A stretch of DNA of 11,934 nt from Acidimicrobiia bacterium UBA4744. Lineage in GTDB: Bacteria; Actinomycetota; Acidimicrobiia; Spongiisociales; UBA4744. The notes under the pieces were generated by a model. It made no database searches, was not told where the DNA came from, and worked only from the letters and a program-made list of their open reading frames with translations. Positions 6,059-11,934 of the stretch are shown in pieces. A program made the position numbers and the translations under genes. Every line of letters begins with the position of its first letter. Within the stretch, counting starts at the first letter, position 1. The DNA lies in the NCBI GenBank assembly GCA_002403855.1, contig DHIO01000012.1:32669-44602 (forward strand). Reading direction: 5' to 3'.

Positions 6059-7378
6059 TCACTCCCCAATGGGAACCCCGGCCACGTAGGCGGTGGCCCC
6101 CTCGGTCTCCGCGCTCCACGCGGCCGAGAAGCCTCCGGTCGACTCTGCAATGACACCGGAGATGCCAACCTCGTCGAGCAAGACTCGCCGCACCGTTCCG
6201 GGTGCAACGGCGATCTTGGCGGGGTTTGCGACCGTGCCGCTCGCGTCGAGCAGCTGGTAGGTCACCGTCAACGGGTCCGACCCGCTGTTGAGAAACCAAA
6301 GGAAAACGCCTGCGGTGCTATCGGCTCCGGCACCCGGAAGCATCCACTGCCGAGCCGCCAGTGGGGCGCCCGATGTGGCTGCAATCTGCCCCTCCGCTTC
6401 GCCAACTACCACTGCCGACACGGGACCGTCGGCTCTCAACCGGACGGCATGGCTACCGTCGGCCAACCCGGTCAGTGATACCCGATCCTGGCTTTCAGCC
6501 GAGACCCGTCCCTCCAACACGCCTTCCGCCGGCCCTTCGGCTGTGAACACATCGAGTGTGTACGTGACTTCGAGCGGCCCATCATTGGCGATGCCGAGAA
6601 ACGGCTGCAACTCCCCCACCGAGACCAGCGGGAACTCCCAGACTTCGCTGCGACCGACGTCCGTCCATATGGCTCGATCCGCCCCGTTGGTTTGGACCAT
6701 GGCCGGGATGATGCGGCCTTGCTCCGTCTGGACGGTCACCGACAATCGTTGCCGGAATGGAAGGACGTCGCCTAATGCCAGAGTCCGCCACGACCGGCCC
6801 GGAACGGAAACCCGCTCGAGCTCCGGGGCAGGTTCGAATCCCTCCTCGCTGATGACCTCCACCGTCACCAGCGCATCTTCCGGAAAGGGATTGAACAATT
6901 GTAGATCCAGGGGGCGATCCTGCATCGTGGTTCCACCCGGCAGAACCCAAACCTTGCTGGCGCTGGAAGGGCAGAGATCCCCTGCCAGCAGCCCCTCTCC
7001 CCGGGCGAACACTCCCGCTGCGGCCGGACCATCGGTGAACTCGACCACCGCGGGAGACACTCCGAGACTGAGGATGTTGGATAGAGGAATGGCCGCCGCA
7101 CCGGGCCCGGGAAGCGACTCTGGATAGGTCTCGCGAACTTCACCGGCCACCGGGAACGTCAATTGCACGTCCACATCGATGAGCGAGACAAGGCCGATCA
7201 CGCTTTCTCGGGTGTCGTCGGCAACCGCCCAGGCACAGTTCGAGAAGTTGCTGGCCACTACCGGTCCGGCGGTGGTCGTTGTGGTCGGCAGGTCGATCGT
7301 CGCCTCCTCCGGAGCCGGGGCCAGCCAGGCTGCTGCGCCCAGCCCGCAGATGAGAACCACGACCAGCACCCTCCTCAT
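6059..7378 (-). CDS. DUF5719 family secreted/membrane-anchored protein
   Basis: This 439-aa protein starts MRRVLVVVLICGLGAAAWL, a signal or anchor helix, followed by a Thr-rich linker (PTTTTTAGP, 31-39). The rest is beta-rich and without further membrane segments. It matches the actinobacterial DUF5719 proteins by layout, sequence character and position after the large GT2/membrane gene. Three similar units of about 90-100 residues can be seen from about 143, 247 and 345. Each starts with W-x-x-P followed by L..N and a strand with P-rich turns. Cys48 and Cys136 could form a disulfide outside the membrane. The ATG at 7378 overlaps the upstream TGA in an ATGA. A longer open frame reaching back to 7879 lies within the upstream gene and is not used. 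Function is unknown; an envelope glycan role is inferred from context. Confidence 0.8.
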   Translation of the reverse strand: MRRVLVVVLICGLGAAAWLAPAPEEATIDLPTTTTTAGPVVASNFSNCAWAVADDTRESVIGLVSLIDVDVQLTFPVAGEVRETYPESLPGPGAAAIPLSNILSLGVSPAVVEFTDGPAAAGVFARGEGLLAGDLCPSSASKVWVLPGGTTMQDRPLDLQLFNPFPEDALVTVEVISEEGFEPAPELERVSVPGRSWRTLALGDVLPFRQRLSVTVQTEQGRIIPAMVQTNGADRAIWTDVGRSEVWEFPLVSVGELQPFLGIANDGPLEVTYTLDVFTAEGPAEGVLEGRVSAESQDRVSLTGLADGSHAVRLRADGPVSAVVVGEAEGQIAATSGAPLAARQWMLPGAGADSTAGVFLWFLNSGSDPLTVTYQLLDASGTVANPAKIAVAPGTVRRVLLDEVGISGVIAESTGGFSAAWSAETEGATAYVAGVPIGE

Positions 7379-10176
7379 GATCCGTTCCGATCCCGCCCAA
7401 CGACGGCGACGGTCACCAACAGCAACAACACCGCCCCGGCCCCCAATGCCCAGGCCCGGTTTGCCTTGTCGCCGGCGAAGGCGACTCTCCCTGCCGAAGG
7501 ACCCACTTGGTTGGCCCAACCGGCCGCGGTCCAATCGTCGCCCCATCGACGATCCTGATTCTCGGCCACGTAGACCGGCCCGGTTGCACCGCCGGCTCCC
7601 ACATAGTCGGGCCGTTGCCAGCTCCAGGCGATGCCATCGGGGCCTACGGCCCGCGGGCTGAACACCTCGCTCTCGAGGGTGGTGTAGTCCAGGCCCGGCA
7701 GCTGGCGCATGTCGAATTGAGACTCGAGCGCTACCTGGAGCGAGTTGGGTTCGGTGAAGACGATCCACCGGATGCCGAAAGGTGCCAGCAACTGGCCCGG
7801 GCGGAGCTCCTCTTCGGCGATCACTCGTTCGAGGGCCTCGGCCAGGGCTGCGTCTCCCACCCTGGGAGCCGGCAGCCATGCTTCCGGGAAAATGGGTCCT
7901 GTGCCCGGAACCAGCCGGTAGGAAAAATCGTCGCCGGATCGCGACTCGCCGGGAAGATCGAGGGCAGGACCCACCATCAGGATCCGGTCTGCCCCGTGGG
8001 TCTGGGCCCGGGCGGCCGCGAACTCGAGTTGGGAACTGAAACGGTCTTCCGGCAGACCCAAACGACCAGTCGGTAGGAGCAACACGACACCGGCGGCGAC
8101 CAGGAGGCCCCCCAAAGCCGCGCCTCGTCCTCCAACCATGCGCCAGAGCCGGGCATCACCCAGACGGCCGGGCAGATCGACGGCAGCCCCGACGACCAGG
8201 GCACTCCCGACTGCAGCCATCACGTAACCGGCAACGATCGGCTCCCGGCCTACACCCAGTTCCCCCGTACGAGCGAGCAGCAACCCTCCCAGAGCCAGGA
8301 TGCCACCCCATCCTGCCGTTCCGGCCGTTCGGCGATCACCGACCAACAACCCCAAGATCAATGCTGCCACAAACCCGGCAGCCGCCCACAGAGATGGGTC
8401 GAAGAACTGTGCGTCACCGTGGCTCAACAACCAGGGACCCGAGATCCGATACAGCCACGGGAACAGGAAGGGGACCGCCAGGACCGTAGCCGGAACCGCC
8501 CGAGCCACGGCCGCCCACGAGGCGTCCTCGGCGACCACCACTCGCACTCCAGCGGCCACAACCGGCAGGAGCACCGCCACCGGAGCAAACGCGCCCAGAA
8601 GACCGGTCGCCAATCCGGCTCGGGCAACGTAGCCGATTCTCGACCGCAAACCGAGTGGCCACGGAGCAAGGACCGAATCGACGGCCCATGGGGCAATCCC
8701 GATCGCGATCAAGCCCGGCCAGTCGCCCGAAGAAGCCAGAGTCCTCGTGGCCGGACCCCCGACCAGGGCGAGCGCCGCCCCGTAGCGAGCCACAATCCCC
8801 ATTTCGAACTTGCGAAGGAGTCGGACCGTACCCAGCATCCCGATTCCCCCTGCGCCGACCGTCAGCAGCACCTCGGCGAGCCTGGCGTTCGAGAGCGCAA
8901 TCAACTGAACGATGGCGGTAGCACCGACAGAGGGATGCAGCGGGGTCGGGCTTCCCAGCCCCGAGGTGTTCCATCCGCCGCCGTAGGAGCGAAGTGTCGA
9001 CCAGGCCGAGTCGGGAAGAGGCAACGCCAAGCCGGCCGCCGGCAGACCTTCGGAGAGTATCGAGCGACCGGCAATGAGCAGTACTGCCGCCAGCCCCAGC
9101 GTCGCGTAGAAGGCCGGTTCTTGCCAGAAGCCCCGACCTCGCTCGACCATATCGGAAACGCGGCCCGGTCCCCGGTCGTCCACGCGAACCCTGGCCGAGA
9201 TCCGGTCTCCAAGCTCCCTCATCAAGACGGAGCCGCGCACTTGGTAGCGAAACAACTCCTCGTCGCCGGCCACCCGCGAACCGGTCATGCGTCGCCGGGC
9301 GCCAACCGTCGACGGCAGACGGAACAGGTTCCAGGCCCAAACTCGAAGCAGATCGATCAGCGCCCACTTCCGGCCCAGGAAGGTCATGGCCAGCGCATAC
9401 AGCAGACCCAACAGGATGTTGAGTGGAATGGTCCACGCCAACGTCACCGGCCGGTAGACCTTCAGCAGAACCCGAAAGCGTCCGGCTTCCTCCCTCCACA
9501 GCGGGGTCTGCTCCGCGCATAGACCCGCGTGTAGTACCTCCGATGAGGGAACCACCACCACCCTTCCTCCGGCCGCCCGGGCCCGAAGCGACAGGTCGAT
9601 CCCGGCCGACTGCGGGGCTAGTCGACGATCGGTCGCGCCCAGGCCCTTGAAGAGATCCTTGCGAACGAGCGCCGACGCTCCGACCACAAAAGCGACGTCC
9701 CGCACCACGTCGTACTGCCTTTGGTCCAACTCCTCGGACTCGAGGCCCGAGTACGGCACCAGGAACGCATCTGTCGCCGACCCGACCGATTCCAGCATTT
9801 CGGGCCGGTCTGCCCGCAGAAGCTTGGACCCGGCCACCGAGGCATCAACCCGCTGAGCGCCTTCAACAAGCGCCGCCAACGAATCCCGGCGCGGAGATGC
9901 GTCGTCATGGAGAAGCCAAACGTGGCTGGTTTTCGCGGGGAGTTGCCGGATCAGACTATGCATGTCGGGCGCCCAAGTAGCACCCCTGGTACGGGCGACG
10001 GCGCGGACATCCTCTCCCCCACCGACCACAGTGGTGCCGACCATCTCGTAGGATTGACCTGCCAGACCGTCGAGGACGGATTCCAGCCTCGACCCGTCGC
10101 GTACCAGAATCGCGGCCGCAACCTCGGCAGCAAGAGGAGGCGCGGTCGTATGCTGGGTATGGTCGGGGATCGACAT
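7375..10176 (-). CDS. GT2 glycosyltransferase fused to large multi-pass membrane domain
   Basis: This protein of about 933 aa has an N-terminal GT2-like domain (about residues 17-225). It has the metal-site-like LLHDDASP at about 88-95, FVVGASALVRKDLF near 163-176, and GIDLSLRARAAGGRVVVVPSSEVLHAG at about 192-218. A long membrane region with roughly a dozen helices follows from about 245. It is interrupted by a loop with GLGSPTPLHP that resembles loops in actinobacterial arabinosyltransferase-like proteins. A soluble part with LLAPFGIRWIVF comes next, and a last helix lies near the C-terminus. The architecture is that of the large glycosyltransferase encoded beside DUF5719 in many actinobacteria. 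Two usual GT2 positions look altered: VVGGGED instead of VDNGS, and AGIDL instead of EDxDL. The ATG at 10176 is chosen; an in-frame GTG at 10209 is possible. Neither has a ribosome site. It overlaps the DUF5719 gene by four bases. The substrate is unknown. Confidence 0.85.
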   Translation of the reverse strand: MSIPDHTQHTTAPPLAAEVAAAILVRDGSRLESVLDGLAGQSYEMVGTTVVGGGEDVRAVARTRGATWAPDMHSLIRQLPAKTSHVWLLHDDASPRRDSLAALVEGAQRVDASVAGSKLLRADRPEMLESVGSATDAFLVPYSGLESEELDQRQYDVVRDVAFVVGASALVRKDLFKGLGATDRRLAPQSAGIDLSLRARAAGGRVVVVPSSEVLHAGLCAEQTPLWREEAGRFRVLLKVYRPVTLAWTIPLNILLGLLYALAMTFLGRKWALIDLLRVWAWNLFRLPSTVGARRRMTGSRVAGDEELFRYQVRGSVLMRELGDRISARVRVDDRGPGRVSDMVERGRGFWQEPAFYATLGLAAVLLIAGRSILSEGLPAAGLALPLPDSAWSTLRSYGGGWNTSGLGSPTPLHPSVGATAIVQLIALSNARLAEVLLTVGAGGIGMLGTVRLLRKFEMGIVARYGAALALVGGPATRTLASSGDWPGLIAIGIAPWAVDSVLAPWPLGLRSRIGYVARAGLATGLLGAFAPVAVLLPVVAAGVRVVVAEDASWAAVARAVPATVLAVPFLFPWLYRISGPWLLSHGDAQFFDPSLWAAAGFVAALILGLLVGDRRTAGTAGWGGILALGGLLLARTGELGVGREPIVAGYVMAAVGSALVVGAAVDLPGRLGDARLWRMVGGRGAALGGLLVAAGVVLLLPTGRLGLPEDRFSSQLEFAAARAQTHGADRILMVGPALDLPGESRSGDDFSYRLVPGTGPIFPEAWLPAPRVGDAALAEALERVIAEEELRPGQLLAPFGIRWIVFTEPNSLQVALESQFDMRQLPGLDYTTLESEVFSPRAVGPDGIAWSWQRPDYVGAGGATGPVYVAENQDRRWGDDWTAAGWANQVGPSAGRVAFAGDKANRAWALGAGAVLLLLVTVAVVGRDRNGS

Positions 10177-10185
10177 GAGAGGGCC

Positions 10186-10214
10186 ATTGTGGATCGCAAA
10201 GGGCAACACTGCAA
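10186..10214 (-). promoter_or_regulatory. Candidate promoter of the large GT2 gene
   Basis: On the minus strand, TTGCAG (10214-10209), a 17-base spacer and CACAAT (10191-10186) precede the ATG at 10176 by nine bases. The match is moderate: three and four of six bases. A start near 10179 would give an almost leaderless message, in line with the missing ribosome site. Confidence 0.35.
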
Positions 10215-10215
10215 T
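10187..10215 (+). promoter_or_regulatory. Candidate promoter of cofD-cofE
   Basis: On the plus strand, TTGTGG (10187-10192), a 17-base spacer and TGCAAT (10210-10215) would start a message near 10222, leaving a leader of about 38 bases that contains the AAAGGA ribosome site of cofD. It overlaps the opposite promoter almost exactly, with each -35 lying on the other -10. Confidence 0.35.
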
Positions 10216-10259
10216 CCGTCGTCTCGCCCCGCAAGTCGCAGGAGACTGAAAGGACTGTC

Positions 10260-11180
10260 GTGAAGAAGGTCGCGCTGTTATCCGGAGGAGTGGGCGGAGC
10301 CCGGCTGGCTCGAGGGCTCAGGGCCCTCGATGATGTCGAACTCACCGTGGTCGTCAACGTCGGCGACGACGAGATCATCTATGGGCTACACGTCTGTCCG
10401 GACCTCGATACCGTTCTCTACACCTTGGCGGGCGTAGAGGGTCCGGAAGGCTGGGGACTCACTGCGGACACGTATACCGTCATGAAACGCCTGTCACTGC
10501 TTGGAACCGATACCCGCTTCCCGATCGGAGATCGTGACCTGGCCACCAATCTCTTTCGCACCCAGGAACTGCTCAAGGGCAGCACCCTCTCTGATGTCAC
10601 CGCTCGCATCGCCTCCGCCCTCGGCGCCCCGGGTGAGATTCTCCCGGCCACCGAAGACACGTTGCGCACCATGATCAAGACGACGGAAGGCGAGTGGCTG
10701 TCCTTTCAGGAGTACTTCGTAGTGCGAAGCCACGAAGACGAGGTAGCCGATCTTCGTTTCGAAGGGTCGGCAACCGCCACCCCCGCCCCGGGCGTCCTCG
10801 AGGCGATCCAGGCTGCCGACGCAGTCATCATCGGGCCGTCCAACCCACCTCTCTCTATCTGGCCCATCCTGGCGGTCAAAGACGTCACAGCGGCAATTGA
10901 GGACGCCAATCGGGTCATTGCCATTAGTCCGTTGTTCGGTGGCCGAACCCTCAAGGGTCCCGCCGACCGGGTGATGGCCTCGCTTGGTCTGCCGGGTGGC
11001 AACGCGGGAGTGGTGGCCGCCTACGGTGGCCTCATCCATGACCTGGTCATCGATACCGGCGATGCTCATGAGCGAGCAGAACTCGGCGAGCTTGGAGTCA
11101 GGATCCATGTGGGTGACACCCGGATTGCCGACCCGACCGCGGCATGGTCGTTCGCGGACTGGTTGATCGATCTCCTGTGA
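10260..11180 (+). CDS. cofD: 2-phospho-L-lactate / phosphoenolpyruvate transferase of F420 synthesis (CofD/FbiA)
   Basis: This 306-aa cytoplasmic enzyme transfers a phospho-lactyl or enolpyruvyl-phosphate group from a GDP-activated donor to the flavin Fo, giving F420-0 or its dehydro form. The family pattern is complete: LSGGVGGARLARGL at 7-20, VNVGDDEIIYGLHVCPDLDTV at 32-52, GDRDLATNLFRT at 90-101, IGPSNPPLSIWPIL at 191-204 and SPLFGGRTLKGPADRVMASLG at 223-243. The length is normal. The GTG start at 10260 has AAAGGA five bases before it. The next gene overlaps by four bases, so both are co-translated. In mycobacteria the enzyme uses the enolpyruvyl donor; donor choice cannot be read here. 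The gene is called fbiA in mycobacteria. Confidence 0.96.
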   Translation: MKKVALLSGGVGGARLARGLRALDDVELTVVVNVGDDEIIYGLHVCPDLDTVLYTLAGVEGPEGWGLTADTYTVMKRLSLLGTDTRFPIGDRDLATNLFRTQELLKGSTLSDVTARIASALGAPGEILPATEDTLRTMIKTTEGEWLSFQEYFVVRSHEDEVADLRFEGSATATPAPGVLEAIQAADAVIIGPSNPPLSIWPILAVKDVTAAIEDANRVIAISPLFGGRTLKGPADRVMASLGLPGGNAGVVAAYGGLIHDLVIDTGDAHERAELGELGVRIHVGDTRIADPTAAWSFADWLIDLL

Positions 11181-11878
11181 CTGTGGAGATCACGCCGATC
11201 CACGGTATCGGCGAGATTGCCGCCGGAGATGACCTAGCGGAGGTCTTTCTGGCCGCCCTCGAGACAGCCGGTTTCGCCCTGGAAGACGGTGACGTGCTGG
11301 TCGTGACGCACAAGGCAGTTTCCAAGGCCGAGAACGCCGTCGTCAGGTTCGACGGCGATGAGGAGCTTCGCCACCAGGTCATCGCAGAAGAAGCGGTCTC
11401 CGTCCTTCGCCGCCGAGGAGATCTGGCGATCACCGAGACTCCCCACGGGTTCATCTGCGCCAACGCGGGCGTCGATAGGTCCAACATGCCGGAGGGATGG
11501 CTGGCACTCCTCCCCCGCGATCCGGACCGTTCGGCTCACCGCCTTCGAACCAAGATCGAGCAGGCAACCGACGCCGAGATCGCCGTGGTGATAACCGACA
11601 CCTTCGGGCGACCGTGGCGGCGGGGATTGACCGACGTGGCCATCGGCGTGTCCGGAATGCCGGCACTGCTCGACCATCGAGGAACCACCGACACATTCGG
11701 AAAGACCCTGACGGTCACCGAAGTCGCACTCGTCGACGAGGTGGCCGCTGCAGCGGACCTGGTGATGGGAAAGGCCACGGGGGTCCCGCTGGCTGTGGTC
11801 CGAGGCGTGGAGTTTCCGGTCGGGGAGGGTCGGGCTACCGATCTGGTCCGCCCCCCCGGAGAGGACATGTTTCGGTAG
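11177..11878 (+). CDS. cofE: Coenzyme F420-0:L-glutamate ligase, single-domain CofE
   Basis: This 233-aa enzyme adds gamma-linked glutamates to F420-0 using GTP. Conserved blocks are VVTHKAVSKAEN at 42-53, TPHGFICANAGVDRSN at 88-103, ITDTFGRPWRRGLTDVAIG at 139-157, LVMGKATGVPLAVVRG at 195-210 and the end VRPPGEDMFR. The length equals the stand-alone archaeal-type CofE. The FMN-binding nitroreductase-like half of mycobacterial FbiB (about 450 aa in all) is absent, and the stop is followed by repeats, not by remnant coding sequence. The GTG start at 11177 overlaps the cofD TGA in a GTGA. An upstream in-frame start at 11144 would lie inside cofD and is less likely. A run of seven C near 11851-11857 does not disturb the frame. 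Confidence 0.95.
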   Translation: MTVEITPIHGIGEIAAGDDLAEVFLAALETAGFALEDGDVLVVTHKAVSKAENAVVRFDGDEELRHQVIAEEAVSVLRRRGDLAITETPHGFICANAGVDRSNMPEGWLALLPRDPDRSAHRLRTKIEQATDAEIAVVITDTFGRPWRRGLTDVAIGVSGMPALLDHRGTTDTFGKTLTVTEVALVDEVAAAADLVMGKATGVPLAVVRGVEFPVGEGRATDLVRPPGEDMFR

Positions 11879-11891
11879 CAGCAAGCAGCAA
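11878..11891 (+). repeat. Short tandem repeat, unit GCAGCAA, two copies plus a partial third
   Basis: Two perfect copies of GCAGCAA start at the last base of the cofE stop codon. A partial third copy (GCAA) follows before the sequence changes. Confidence 0.6.
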
Positions 11892-11913
11892 GCAAAGGCA
11901 TACCATTCTCGAG

Positions 11914-11934
11914 AACCTGGAACCTGGAACCTGG
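11914..11934 (+). repeat. Tandem repeat, unit AACCTGG, three perfect copies running to window edge
   Basis: Three identical heptamers lie head to tail up to the last base, so the array may continue outside the window. The first copy begins at the end of the 10-base palindrome TTCTCGAGAA (11906-11915). Confidence 0.75.

Noticed and set aside
7379..7879. N-terminal extension of DUF5719 to 7879
   Set aside because: It overlaps the last 500 bases of the large GT2 gene. The signal-like helix begins exactly at the ATG at 7378, which overlaps the upstream stop.
8414..9522. Open frames of about 368 codons on both strands inside the large GT2 gene
   Set aside because: Both are rich in Arg, Gly and Pro, as expected from out-of-frame reading of GC-rich coding DNA, and neither shows motifs or a start signal.
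11851..11857. Run of seven C as a possible frameshift or phase-variation site in cofE
   Set aside because: The frame continues through it to the conserved CofE C-terminus. A single C run in a GC-rich gene is not enough to claim variation.

Overview
The window is a GC-rich, densely packed stretch of bacterial chromosome. It most likely comes from an actinomycete-type organism (phylum Actinomycetota), possibly a deep branch such as Acidimicrobiia. This rests on the F420 genes cofD and cofE, the DUF3499 and DUF5719 proteins, frequent GTG starts, and promoters whose -10 box lies almost on the start codon. The neighbourhood recalls the manB / DUF3499 / glycosyltransferase / DUF5719 / cofD-cofE block of Mycobacterium and Streptomyces. 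In those genera a whiB gene sits next to fbiA/cofD; none is present here. The lineage is an inference and the gene families are the firmer part.

Layout. Positions 1-1189 (minus) hold the first 396 codons of a phosphomannomutase/phosphoglucomutase whose C-terminus lies outside the window. A 160-bp divergent intergenic region follows. At 1350-2072 (plus) is a polyprenyl-phosphate-sugar-synthase-like GT2. It converges on a minus-strand run ending with GtrA (2103-2561). Going upstream along that run are a 761-aa GT-C-like membrane protein (2558-4843), a 58-aa zinc ribbon (4856-5032), a DUF6788-like protein (5131-5397), a DUF3499 protein (5405-5629), a membrane-anchored thioredoxin-like protein (5677-6042), a secreted DUF5719 protein (6059-7378) and a 933-aa GT2/multi-pass membrane protein (7375-10176). 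From a divergent promoter region at about 10177-10259, cofD (10260-11180) and cofE (11177-11878) run on the plus strand. The last 57 bases hold two short tandem tracts, each with a 7-bp unit.

How the genes may work together (inference). The mutase supplies hexose-1-phosphate for nucleotide sugars. The small GT2 would load a sugar onto polyprenyl phosphate, GtrA would help present it across the membrane, and the GT-C-like protein could transfer it to an envelope acceptor. The large GT2/membrane protein, DUF5719 and the thioredoxin-like protein form a second, tightly overlapping envelope unit. cofD and cofE make coenzyme F420 and seem to be linked by conserved synteny rather than by pathway. 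Three consecutive small Cys-containing proteins (DUF3499, DUF6788-like, zinc ribbon) of unknown role lie between the two envelope units. No RNA genes, insertion sequences or CRISPR arrays were seen, and no gene-free stretch exceeds about 160 bp.
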